A DNA stretch of 64,000 bases from Xestospongia muta. Its lineage: Eukaryota; Porifera; Demospongiae; Haplosclerida; Petrosiidae. Both the position numbers and the translations under genes were made by a program. The stretch lies in NCBI GenBank assembly GCA_963693285.1, contig OY848917.1, positions 33,305,245 to 33,369,244 of the forward strand, read 5' to 3'. Under the pieces are notes generated by a model. That model was not told the origin of the DNA. It did not search any database and saw only the letters and a list, made by a program, of their open reading frames with translations. Of this stretch, positions 46,401-59,327 are shown piece after piece. The first letter of the stretch is position 1. Each line of letters starts with the position of its first letter.

Positions 46401-49400
46401 TGATATATTGTAATGTAAATTCTATGTGTGTTGAATGTAATTTTGTCATTTTGTTCACTCAATTGTTTTTGTTACCACATATATGGTGCTGTCATAAGTT
46501 GTCATTTGAATGTGTCCTTTACAATATAATAGCATGTAAGTGATATAATGTAATGTAAATTCTATGTGTGTTGAATGTAATTTTGGTTATTTTGTTCACT
46601 CTATTGCTTTTGTTACCATATTTATGGTGTTGTCATTACTTATCATCTGAATGTGTCCTTTACAATATACTAGCATGAAAGTGTGATATATTGTAATGTA
46701 AATTCTATGTGTGTTGAATGTAATTTTGGTTATTTTGTTCACTCTGTTGCTTTTGTTACCATATTTATGGTGTTGTCATTACTTATCATCTGAATGTGTC
46801 CTTTACAATATAATAGCATGAAAGTGTGATATATTGTAATGTAAATTCTATGTGTGTTAAATATAATTTTGTCATTGTGTTCACTCTACTGTTTTTTTGT
46901 TACAAAATTAAGTTGTCATAAGTTGTGATTTGAATGTGTCCTTTACAATATAATAGGAAGTAAGTGTGATATATTGTAATGTAAACTCTAAGTGTATTGA
47001 ATGTAATTTTGTCATTTTGTGGACTCTCTATTGTTTTTGGCTACCACTTTTATGGTGCTGTCATTACTTGTGATCTGAATTTGTCCTTTACTTTATAATA
47101 GCATGTAAGTGTGATATATTGTAATGTAAATTCTATGTGTGTTGAATGTAATTTTGGTTATTTTGTTCACTCTACTTTTTTTGTTACCATATTTATGGTG
47201 CTGCCATTACTTGTCATCTGAATGTGTCCTTTACAATATAATATCATGTAAGCGTGATATATTGTAATGTAAATTCTATGTGTGTTGAATGTAATTTTGG
47301 TTATTTTGTTCACTCTATTGCTTTTGTTACCATATTTATGGTGTTGTCATTACTTATCATCTGAATGTGTCCTTTACAATATAATAGCATGAAAGTGTGA
47401 TATATTGTAATGTAAATTCTATGTGTGTTAAATGTAATTTTGTCATTGTGTTCACTCTACTGTTTTTTTGTTACAAAATTAAGTTGTCATAACTTGTGAT
47501 TTGAATGTGTCCTTTACAATATAATAGGAAGTAAGTGTGATATATTGTAATGTAAACTCTAAGTGTATTGAATGTAATTTTGTTATTTTGTTCTCTACTG
47601 TTTTTGTTACCATATTTATGGTGCTGTCATTACTTGTCATCTGAATGTGTCATTTACAATATAATAGCATGTAAGCGTGATATATTGTAATGTAAATTCT
47701 ATGTGTGTTGAATGTAATTTTGTCATTTTGTTCACTATCCTGTTTTTTTGTTACCAAACTTATGCTGTTGTCATAACTTCTGATCTGAATGTGTCCTTTA
47801 CAATATAATAGGAAGCAAGCAATATATAATGTATTAAAAATTTTAAATGTATTAATTGTAATTTTGTCATTTTGTGGACTCTCTATTGTTTTTGGCTACC
47901 ACTTTTATGGTGCTGTCATTACTTGTGATCTGAATTTGTCTTTTACATTATAATAGCATGTAAGTGTGATATATTGTAATGTAAATTCTATGTGTGTTGA
48001 ATGTAATTTTGTCATTTTGTTCACTCAATTGTTTTTGTTACCACATATATGGTGCTGTCATAAGTTGTCATTTGAATGTGTCCTTTATAATATAATAGCA
48101 TGTAAGTGATATAATGTAATGTAAATTCTAAGTGTATTGAATGTAATTTTGTTATTTTGTTCACTCTACTTTTTTTGTTACCATATTTATGGTGCTGCCA
48201 TTACTTGTCATCTGAATGTGTCCTTTACAATATAATATCATGTAAGCGTGATATATTGTAATGTAAATTCTATGTGTGTTGAATGTAATTTTGTCATTTT
48301 GTTCACTCTACTGTTTTTTTGTTACCAAAATTAAGTTGTTGTCATAACTTGTGATTTGAATGTGTCCTTTACAATATAATAGGAAGTAACTGTGATATAT
48401 TGTACTGTAAACTCTAAGCGTATTGAATGTAATTTTGTCATTTTGTTCACTTTACTTTTTTTGCTACCATATTTATGGTGCTGTCATTACTTGTCATCTG
48501 AATGTGTCCTTTACAATATAATAGGAAGTAAGTGTGATATATTGTAATGTAAATTCTATGTGTATTGAATGAAATATTGTTATTTTGTTCACTCTACTGT
48601 TTTTTTGTTACCAAAATTAAGTTGTTGTCATAACTGGTGATTTGAATGTGTCCTTTACAATATAATAGGAAGTAAGTGTGATATATTGTAATGTAAATAC
48701 TAAGTGTATTGAATGTATTTTTGTTATTTTGTTCACTCTACTGTTTTTGTTACCATATTTATGGTGCTGTCGTTACTTGTCATCTGAATGTGTCCTTTAC
48801 AATATAATATCATGTAAGTGTGATATATTAATGTAAACTCTAAGTGTATTGAATGTATTTTTGTTATTTTGTTCACTCTACTGTTTTTGTTACCATATTT
48901 ATGGTGCTGTCATTACTTGTCTTCTGAATGGGTCCTTTATCATATAATAGCAGGTAAGTGTGATATATTGTAATGTAAATTTTGTTTGTAATGAATGTAA
49001 TTTTGTTATTTTGTTCACTCTACTGTTTTTGTTACCATATTTATGGTGCTGTCATTACTTGTCTTCTCAATGGGTCCTTTATCATATAATAGCAGGTAAG
49101 TGTGATATATTGTAATGTAAATTTTGTTTGTAATGAATGTAATTTTGTTATTTTGTTCACTCTACTGTTTTTGTTACCATATTTATGGTGCTGTCATTAC
49201 TTGTCATCTGAATGTGTCATTTACAATATAATAGCATGTAAGCGTGATATATTGTAATGTAAATTCTATGTGTGTTGAATGTAATTTTGTCATTTTGTTC
49301 ACTCTACTGTTTTTTGTTACCAAAATTATGCTGTTGTCATAACTTCTGATCTGAATGTGTCCTTTACAATATAATAGGAAGCAAGCAATATATAATGTAT

Positions 49401-52400
49401 TAAAAATTTTAAATGTATTAATTGTAATTTTGTCATTTTGTGGACTCTCTATTGTTTTTGGCTACCACTTTTATGGTGCTGTCATTACTTGTGATCTGAA
49501 TTTGTCTTTTACATTATAATAGCATGTAAGTGTGATATATTGTAATGTAAATTCTATGTGTGTTGAATGTAATTTTGTCATTTTGTTCACTCAATTGTTT
49601 TTGTTACCACATATATGGTGCTGTCATAAGTTGTCATTTGAATGTGTCCTTTACAATATAATAGCATGTAAGTGATATAATGTAATGTAAATTCTAAGTG
49701 TATTGAATGTAATTTTGTTATTTTGTTCACTCTACTTTTTTTGTTACAATATTTATGGTGCTGCCATTACTTGTCATCTGAATGTGTCCTTTACAATATA
49801 ATATCATGTAAGCGTGATATATTGTAATGTAAATTCTATGTGTGTTGAATGTAATTTTGTCATTTTGTTCACTCTACTGTTTTTTTGTTACCAAAATTAA
49901 GTTGTTGTCATAACTTGTGATTTGAATGTGTCCTTTACAATATAATAGGAAGTAACTGTGATATATTGTACTGTAAACTCTAAGTGTATTGAATGTAATT
50001 TTGTCATTTTGTTCACTCTACTTTTTTTGCTACCATATTTATGGTGCTGTCATTACTTGTCATCTGAATGTGTCCTTTACAATATAATAGGAAGTAAGTG
50101 TGATATATTGTAATGTAAATTCTATGTGTATTGAATGAATTATTGTTATTTTGTTCACTCTACTGTTTTTGTTACCATATTTATGGTGCTGTCATTACTT
50201 GTCTTCTGAATGGGTCCTTTATCATATAATAGCAGGTAAGTGTGATATATTGTAATGTAAATTTTGTTTGTATTGAATGTAATTTTGTCATTTTGTTCAC
50301 TCTACTTTTTTTGCTACCATATTTATGGTGCTGTCATTACTTGTCATCTGAATGTGTCCTTTACAATATAATAGGAAGTAAGTGTGATATATTGTAATGT
50401 AAATTCTATGTGTATTGAATGAATTATTGTTATTTTGTTCACTCTACTGTTTTTGTTACCATATTTATGGTGCTGTCATTACTTGTCTTCTGAATGGGTC
50501 CTTTATCATATAATAGCAGGTAAGTGTGATATATTGTAATGTAAATTTTGTTTGTAATGAATGTAATTTTGTTATTTTGTTCACTCTACTGTTTTTGTTA
50601 CCATATTTATGGTGCTGTCATTACTTGTCATCTGAATGTGTCCTTTACAATATAATAGCATGTAAGTGTGATATATTGTAATGTAAATTCTATGTGTGTT
50701 GAATGTAATTTTGTCATTGTGTTCACTCTACTGTTTTTTTGTTACAAAAATTAAGTTGTTGTCAAACTTGTGATTTGAATGTGTCCTTTACAATATAATA
50801 GGAAGTAAGTGTGATATATTGTAATGTAAACTCTAAGTGTATTGAATGTAATTTTGTTAATTTGGTCAGCCTACTGTTTTTGTTACCATATTTATGGTGC
50901 TGTCATTACTTGTCATCTGAATGTGTCCTTTACAATATAATAGCATGTAAGTGTGATATATTGTTATGTAAATTCTATGTGTATTGAATGTAATTTTGTC
51001 ATTTTGTTCACTCTACTGTTTTTTTGTTACCAAAATTATGGTGCTGTCATTACTTGTCATCTGAATGTGTCCTTTACAATATAATAGAAAGTAAGTGTGA
51101 TATATTGTAATGTAAATTCTAAGTGTATTGAATGTAATTTTGTTATTTTGTTCACTCTACTGTTTTTGTTACCATATTTATGGTGCTGTCATTACTTGTC
51201 ATCTGAATGTGTCCTTTACAATATAATAGGAAGTAAGTGTGATATAATGTAATGTAAACTCTAAGTGTATTGAATGTATTTTTGTTATTTTGTTCACTCT
51301 ATTGTTTTTGCTACCATATTTATGGTGCTGTCGTTACTTGTCATCTGAATGTGTCCATTACAATATAATATCATGTAAGTGTGATATATTGTAATGTAAA
51401 TTCTATGTGTGTTGAATGTAATTTTGTCATTTTGTTCACTCTACTGTTTTTTGTTACCAAAATTATCTTGTTGTCATCACTTGTCATCTGAATGTGTCCT
51501 TTACAATATAATAGGAAGCAAGCAATATATAATGTATTAAAAATTTTAAGTGTATTAATTGCAATTTTGTCATTTTGTGGACTCTCTAAAGTTTTTTGCT
51601 ACCGCTTTTATGGTGCTGTCATTACTTGTCATCTGAATTTGTCCTTTACATTATAATAGCATGTAAGTGTGATATATTGTAATGTAAATTCTATGTGTGT
51701 TGAATGTAATTTTGTTATTTTGTTCACTCTACTGTTTTTGTTACCATATTTATGGTGCTGTCATTACTTGTCTTCTGAATGGGTCCTTTATCATATAATA
51801 GCAGGTAAGTGTGATATATTGTAATGTAAATTTTGTTTGTAATGAATGTAATTTTGTTATTTTGTTCACTCTACTGTTTTTGTTACCATATTTATGGTGC
51901 TGTCATTACTTGTCATCTGAATGTGTCCTTTACAATATAATAGCATGTAAGTGTGATATATTGTAATGTAAATTCTATGTGTGTTGAATGTAATTTTGTC
52001 ATTGTGTTCACTCTACTGTTTTTTTGTTACAAAAGTTAAGTTGTTGTCAAACTTGTGATTTGAATGTGTCCTTTACAATATAATAGGAAGTAAGTGTGAT
52101 ATATTGTAATGTAAACTCTAAGTGTATTGAATGTAATTTTGTTAATTTGGTCAGCCTACTGTTTTTGTTACCATATTTATGGTGCTGTCATTACTTGTCA
52201 TCTGAATGTGTCCTTTACAATATAATAGCATGTAAGTGTGATATATTGTAATGTAAATTCTAAGCGTGTTGAATGTAATTTTGTCATTTTGTTCACTCTA
52301 CTGTTTTTGTTACCATATTTATGGTGCTGTCATTACTTGTCATCTGAATGTGTCCTTTACAATATAATAGCATGTAAGTGTGATATATTGTTATGTAAAT

Positions 52401-53352
52401 TCTATGTGTATTGAATGTAATTTTGTCATTTTGTTCACTCTACTGTTTTTTTGTTACCAAAATTATGGTGCTGTCATTACTTGTCATCTGAATGTGTCCT
52501 TTACAATATAATAGAAAGTAAGTGTGATATATTGTAATGTAAATTCTAAGTGTATTGAATGTAATTTTGTTATTTTGTTCACTCTACTGTTTTTGTTACC
52601 ATATTTATGGTGCTGTCATTACTTGTCATCTGAATGTGTCCTTTACAATATAATAGGAAGTAAGTGTGATATAATGTAATGTAAACTCTAAGTGTATTGA
52701 ATGTATTTTTGTTATTTTGTTCACTCTATTGTTTTTGTTACCATATTTATGGTGCTGTCGTTACTTGTCATCTGAATGTGTCCATTACAATATAATATCA
52801 TGTAAGTGTGATATATTGTAATGTAAATTCTATGTGTGTTGAATGTAATTTTGTCATTTTGTTCACTCTACTGTTTTTTGTTACCAAAATTATCTTGTTG
52901 TCATCACTTGTCATCTGAATGTGTCCTTTACAATATAATAGGAAGCAAGCAATATATAATGTATTAAAAATTTTAAGTGTATTAATTGCAATTTTGTCAT
53001 TTTGTGGACTCTCTAAAGTTTTTTGCTACCGCTTTTATGGTGCTGTCATTACTTGTCATCTGAATTTGTCCTTTACATTATAATAGCATGTAAGTGTGAT
53101 ATATTGTAATGTAAATTCTATGTGTGTTGAATGTAATTTTGTTATTTTGTTCACTCTACTGTTTTTATTACCATATTTATGGTGCTGTCATAACTTGTCA
53201 TCTGAATGTGTCTTTTACAATATAATAGCATGTAAGTGTGATATATTGTAATGTAAATTCTAAGTGTATTGAATGTAATTTTGTCATTTTATTCACTCTA
53301 CTGTTTTTTGTTACCATAATTATGGTGTTGTCATTACTTGTCATCAGAATGA
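43403..53352 (+). repeat. 142-bp satellite array, left (about 70 copies)
   Basis: Consensus runs GTAAGTGTGATATATTG, then GTGTTGAATGTAATTTTG, then TTGTTCACTCTACTG, then TACCATATTTATGGTGCTG, then CATCTGAATGTGTCC and a TTTACAATATAATAG end. Spacings between equivalent points are 142 bp (for example 44111 to 44253 and 45253 to 45395). At least three monomer classes exist: the common one, a TTACAAAAATTAAGTTG variant, and a divergent GGAAGCAAGCAATATATAA variant. No coding frame. Confidence 0.95.
50720..53160 (+). repeat. Higher-order repeat within the left array
   Basis: Rare variants recur in order: TTTGGTCAGC at 50861 and 52146 (1285 bp, nine monomers) and TTGTTATGTA at 50961 and 52388 (1427 bp, ten monomers). 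A block of nine to ten monomers was therefore duplicated, with one extra monomer in the second copy. Confidence 0.8.
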
Positions 53353-53499
53353 AGAATGCAGCGGATTTTTATACATTAATGACCATGAAGCCAAGGACCT
53401 GAATGAACTTTTAAAACTAATGTAGTTAAAAATGATCTTCCAGCAAAATGACAATGTGTCATATATTGGTGGGAAAAAAATGCAAAGTAAAAAAAGAAG

Positions 53500-53724
53500 A
53501 AGACCTTAGTACATACCAGATACCATGCAAGAAAGGTGTGAAATATGCTTTTGCTGTTATCAATAGATTTTTTGTATCTAAAGCCACTATCAGAAGGGAG
53601 CTAAACAACCACAAGTACATTCAACAACTTGTCATATGTTAGTCCATGTCATATGAAGATATGAAAGAAACAAATCTATATATTGCCCTATATATAGATT
53701 TAAACTTCACATTCTGTACTACTA
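53500..53724 (+). repeat. Segment A, central copy
   Basis: The most complete of three copies, lying just past the inner end of the left array. It includes ATACCAGATACC and CACTATCAGAAGGGAGC, which both arms lack. Confidence 0.85.
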
Positions 53725-53865
53725 CATGCAATTGCAATGATATTCTGAATGCACATGAATGCAGAGTCTGCTCTCCATAGTTGCATGAAATATTATATAA
53801 AAAGGGCACTTCACACAAGAAAGTGCTTTGTAGCACTACCTATATTTCTTCTAATACATATAGGA

Positions 53866-54063
53866 ATTGATGTGGATATTTCAACTGGCATTGCCAAGTG
53901 CAGAGCTATAGTAGTTGTTTGTACTGCTGACCTACCAGCTCATGCATTACTTGTTAATATGAAATCCTTTTCTGGTGAGTATTCTTGTCCCATTTATACT
54001 GACAGAGGTCAGTACAAGTGGGACAACTACTGTTATTTAGTTGGTGCTATGTCTATTTTCTAG
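53866..54063 (+). pseudogene. EnSpm/TNP2-like transposase fragment
   Basis: Reads GIDVDISTGIAKCRAIVVV, then TADLPAHALLVNMKSFSGEY and SCPIYTDRGQYKWD. In animal EnSpm-like transposases I know the pattern DLPAxALxxNxxxFNGxYGCxxC; here the second cysteine of that pattern is Y or D. Only about 65 codons remain, ending in a stop at 54063, with no start of its own. The match is from memory and was not searched. Confidence 0.45.
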
Positions 54064-54720
54064 GCAAACATATAACAAAATCGACAAGCTAAACGTGGCT
54101 GATAATTTACTCAACAGCTTTTGTAGGAGGTTATATGGTAAATTATGATCAACATGTACAGTGATGCTGGCAGGAGAATACATTACTGCATTGTTGATTG
54201 TATAGATGTATTTAATTAGTCAAGTCACCACACATGTAAATACTATTTATCAATAATGTTAGTATTCAAGCATATGTCTTGTTTACTCAAATTTCAGGAC
54301 CTAGTGCTGAAAGAATGAATCTTCACCAGCTCTAACACTTAGTATTTTGTGCTCAAAACAGGTGGCCACTATGGGCATATTCTTACTATGTACTGCATGC
54401 ATGGAGAAGTTAAAAAGCTATACCATGGTACAAGAAATATGACTGAACATGTAATCAAATTTCAAGCTATTTGTAGTTCTTCTCAAGCTAGAGTTTATGC
54501 AACAAGTACTTCAAGCAAAGGATCTAATTGAGTCTTTTGTTAATATGTTAGGTTGTTTTCACCTTTCAAGTAAATCAGTACCTACCATTACTACAAAGCA
54601 GATTTCCCTTACTACCACACAGTGTACAAAAAACAAATATCATATATTTAATGGATAGATAAATAAACACATAGTTGATGTATAAAACATTGGACTTAGT
54701 GTAATTACTTTACAACCACA
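54064..54720. other. Central region without recognised genes
   Basis: One open frame (54349-54531, TGGHYGHILTMYC) has no recognised family. It may be decayed transposon sequence linking the fragments on either side. Confidence 0.4.
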
Positions 54721-54721
54721 A

Positions 54722-55127
54722 TAGGAAGGGAGAACAACACAAAAATAAAATTAAAAAAAGTGGCACATGGGATCCAGTCAGCCAATCAACCTGCTGGAAG
54801 GAGACTTGTTAAGATAAGTGTCAAGTTTATACAATTGCATACCACAAAAATTGATTATGTTCCTTAGGCTTAAGTTGAGAAAGAGTGTAATTTATTCACA
54901 TGAATACAAAAAACTTACCAAAGGAATGATTACACAATCATGTATGGGTCTATGAAATTTTCTCAAGTGAATGCTTTCTAGAAGCTCAATATGACAAAAA
55001 AATTGTAATTTTAGTACTAATCTAGACAGTTTGGACTACACCAGTTACTGCTATGTCATCATTAATTTTGAACATCTGCTTGAAGTAAAGACGTTAGATG
55101 ATGCTAAATTCATCTGAGTTGAAAATT
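54722..55127 (+). repeat. Repeat shared, inverted, with 31438-31838
   Basis: About 400 bp, covering the IDYVP gene end and its downstream flank. Confidence 0.8.
54758..54867 (+). pseudogene. Fragment of the IDYVP gene
   Basis: In-frame match to the end of the frame at 31696-31968: VAHGIQSANQPAGRRL and KIDYVP, stop at 54865-54867. The upstream part of the gene is missing here. Confidence 0.6.
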
Positions 55128-55141
55128 AGAACTTAATATCA

Positions 55142-55864
55142 TTAATATCTCACTCTTAATAATCTCTCCTCCTCATCAAGGTCTCTAGTGAATTGTTCGT
55201 GCACTGTGGCATGTACATCAATCTCATTCTCTCTCACACGTAGCTTGTATCGTTTAGCTAGTATCAAAAACACTGTCAAGACAAACAGACTCAAGATAGA
55301 CTTAGTTAAAAAGAAGAAGAAAGTGCAACCAAGAGGACCATACTTTATATAAGAAAATAGAATGACTAGTACACCATTTACTGTTGACATCAATCCACTT
55401 ACTCCATACCACAATCCAACTAATATTCCCCTCATTGATTTAGGAGTCTGAGCTAATATGAATTCAAGAGATGTCAGTTGTACAAGACAATAACTGATAC
55501 CAGCAAAGACATGTGGAATTAATTGCCATTTATAATCAAAAGGTAGTTTTAAATCTCCATTTAGTAAGCAGCCTTTACTTTTTACCACATAACGACTAAC
55601 AAACACCATTATCATATACGAAATATTAATGGCCAATGTGATACCTAGTCACAGACCTATTCTTTTGAGCATATTAGGAATGTAATTATAAAAATTTGGG
55701 TAAATCAAGAACTGATAGACTAGAATAAAGAGAATGGCAACAACACACAAACTATAATACAATAAACCCATCTCAAGCTGATCATTTTGAACATGTATTT
55801 CAGACGAATTTATGAAAATAAAGTTAGGTTCTCCATTTAAGTTCATTATAGAACCTGCATTCAC
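55142..55864 (-). pseudogene. SLC15/POT peptide-transporter C-terminal fragment with internal TGA
   Basis: Proton-coupled oligopeptide transporters import di- and tripeptides across the plasma or vesicle membrane. This piece holds the last membrane helices, with the family signature EFILAQTPKSMRGILVGLWY near the middle, hydrophobic segments before and after it, and a charged cytoplasmic tail (DLDEEERLLRVRY). A full family member has about 12 helices and 500-700 residues, so more than half is missing. TGA at 55649-55651 interrupts the frame between KRIGL and LGITLAI. The 5' side stops at the right satellite array (55861), as if the array cut the gene. A functional 3' exon with a sequencing error is the alternative. 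Confidence 0.75.
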
Positions 55865-58800
55865 ACTTTCATGCTATTATATTGTAATGGACACATTCAG
55901 ATGACAAGTTATGACAGCACCATAAATATGGTAACAAAAACAGTAGAGTGAACAAAATGACAAAATTACATTTAACACACATAGAATTTACATTACAATA
56001 TATCACAGTTACATGTTATTATAATGTAAAGGACAAATTCAGATGACAAGTAATGACAGCACCATAAAAGTGGTAGCAAAAAACAATTAGAGAGTCCACA
56101 AAATGACAAAATTGCAATTAATACACTTAAAATTTTTAATACATTATATATTGCTTGCTTCCTATTATATTGTAAAGGACACATTCAGATCAGAAGTTAT
56201 GACAACAGCATAATTTTGGTAACAAAAAAACAGTAGAGTGAACAAAATGACAAAATTACATTCAACACACATAGATTTTACATTACAATCTATCACACTT
56301 ACATGGTATTATGTTGTAAAGGACACATTCAGATGACAAGTAATGACAGCACCATAAATATTGTAACAAAAACAGTAGAGTGAACAAAATACCAAAATTA
56401 CATTCAACACACTTAAAATTTACATTACAATATATCACTCTTACTTCTTATTATATTGTAAAGGACGCATTTAAATCACAAGCTATGACAAAAACTTAAT
56501 TTTGGTAACAAAAAAAGTAGAGTGAACAAAATGACAAAATTACATTCAACACACATAGAATTTACATTACAATATACCACTCTTACATGCTATTATATTG
56601 TAATGGACACATTCAGATGACAAGTAATGACAGCACCATAAATATGGTAATAAAAACAGTAGAGGGAACAAAATAACAAAAATAAATTCAATACATTTAG
56701 AATTTACATTACAATATATCACACTTACTTCCTATTATATTGTAAGGACACATTCAAATCACAAGTTATGACAACAACTTAATTTTGATAATAAAAAACA
56801 GTAGAGTGAACAAAATGACAAAATTACATTCAACACACATAGAATTTACATTATATTATATCACAGTTACATGCTATTATAATGTAAAGGACAAATTCAG
56901 ATCACAAGTAATGATAGCACCATAAAAGTGGTAGCTAAAAACAACAGAGAGTCCACAAAATGACAAAATTGCAATTAATACACTTAAAATTTTTAATACA
57001 TTATATATTGCTTGCTTCCTATTATATTGTAAAGGACACATTCAGATCACAAGTTACGACAACAACTTAATTTTGGTAACAAAAAAACAGTAGAGTGAAC
57101 AAAATGACAAAATTACATTCAACACACATAGAATTTACATTACAATATATCACACTTTCATGTTATTATATTGTAAAGGACACATTCAGATGACAAGTTA
57201 TGACAGCACCATAAATATAATAACAAAATCAGTAGAGGGAACAAAATAACAAAAATACATTCACTACACTTAGAATTTGCATTACAATATATCACACTTA
57301 CTTCCTATTATATTGTAAAGGACACATTCAAATCACAATTTATGACAGCACCTAAAATATGGTAACAGTAACGTTAGAGTGAACAAAATGACGAAATTAC
57401 ATTCAACACACATAGAATTAACATTACTATATATCACAGTTACATGCTATTATAATGTAAAAGACAAATTCAGATGACAAGTAATGACAGCACCATAAAA
57501 GTGGTAGCAAAAAAAAATAGAGAGTCCACAAAATGACAAAATTGCAATTAATACACTTAAAATTTTTAATACAATATATATATTGCTTGCTTCCTATTAT
57601 ATTGTAAAGGACACATTCAAATCACAATTTATGACAGCACCTAAAATATGGTAACAGTAACGTTAGAGTGAACAAAATGACGAAATTACATTCAACACAC
57701 ATAGAATTAACATTACAATATATCACACTTACATGCTATTATATTGTAAAGGACACATTCAGATGACAAGTAACGACAGCACCATAAATATGGTAACAAA
57801 AACAGTAGAGTGAACAAAATAACAAAATTACATTCAACACACTTAGAATTTACATTACAATATATCACACTTACATGCTATTATATTGTAAAGGACACGT
57901 TCAGAAGACAAGTAATGACAGCACCATAAATATTGTAACAAAAACAGTAGAGTGAACAAAATAACAAAAATACATTCAATACACTTAGTATTTACATTAC
58001 AATATATCACATTTACTTCCTATTATATTGTAAAGGACACATTCAAATCACAAGTTATGACAACAGCTTAATTTTGGTAACAAAAAAACAGTAGAGTGAA
58101 CAAAATAACAAAATTACAGTTAACACACATAGAATTTACATTACAATATGTCACACTTACATGCTATTATATTGTAAAGGACACATTCAGATGACAAGTA
58201 ATGACAGCACCATAAATATTGTAACAAAAACAGTAGAGTGAACAAAATAACAAAATTACATTCACTACAAACAGAATTTACATTACACTATATCACACTT
58301 ACCTGCTATTATATTATAAAGGACACATTTAGAAGACAAGTAATGACAGCACCATAAATATGGTAACAAAAACAATAGAGTTAACAAAATGACAAAATTA
58401 CATTCACTACAAACAGAATTTACATTACAATATATCACATTTACCAGCTATTATATTATAAAGGACACATTTAGAAGACAAGTATTGACAACACCATAAA
58501 TGTGGTAACAAAAAACAGTAGAGTGAACAAAATAACAAAATTACATTCAATACACTTAGAATTTACATTACAATATATCACACTTACATGCTATTATATT
58601 GTAAAGGACACATTCAGATGACAAGTAATCACAGCACCATAAAGTGGTAACAAAACACATTAGAGAGTGCAAAAAGGACAAAATTGCATTTGATACACTT
58701 AAAATTTACAATACATTATAATATCACTTACTTCCTATCGTATTGCAAATGACACATTTAGTACACAAATAATCACAACACAATAAATGTGGTAAAAAAC

Positions 58801-59009
58801 CAGTATAGTGAACAAAATCACAATAATACATTAGATACACGTAGAAATTGCATTACAATATATCACACTTACTAACTATTATTTTGTGAAGAATACATTC
58901 AGATGACAAGTAATGACAACACCATAAATGTGGTAACAAAAGAAATAGAATGAAAAAAAATTGCATTCAACACATATAACATTTACATTACAATATATCA
59001 CACTTACAT
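55861..59009 (-). repeat. 142-bp satellite array, right, inverted (about 22 copies)
   Basis: Same monomer in opposite orientation, with the same variant classes, starting directly at the truncated transporter gene and ending at the right arm. Confidence 0.95.
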
Positions 59010-59129
59010 TGTCTTATGAGTGGTGAGCCTGAGGTCATGAAACTAGCTACATGCATGTTATTAATTTATATCTTGCTTTATTTGTATTGAGTATAGACTA
59101 ATCATTGTATTTAACAGTCCATACTGACA

Positions 59130-59327
59130 TAGTAGTACAGAATGTGAAGTTTGAATCTATATATAGGGCAATAGATGTAATAGTTTCCTTCATATCTTCA
59201 TATGACATGGACTGATATATAACAAGTTGTTGAATATACTGATGGTTGTTTAAGTCCCTTAGATACAAAATCTATTGATAACAGCAAAAGCATATTTCAC
59301 AACTTTCTTGCATGGTACTAAGGTCTT
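59130..59327 (-). repeat. Segment A, right-arm copy
   Basis: Inverted copy with the same internal deletions as the left-arm copy. Confidence 0.85.

Noticed and set aside
43403..53352. CRISPR-like regular repeats
   Set aside because: The repeats are contiguous 142-bp monomers without unique spacers, in a eukaryotic setting; this is a satellite.
55649..55651. Selenocysteine codon in the transporter fragment
   Set aside because: No member of this transporter family known to me uses selenocysteine, no SECIS-like element was seen, and the gene is otherwise truncated.
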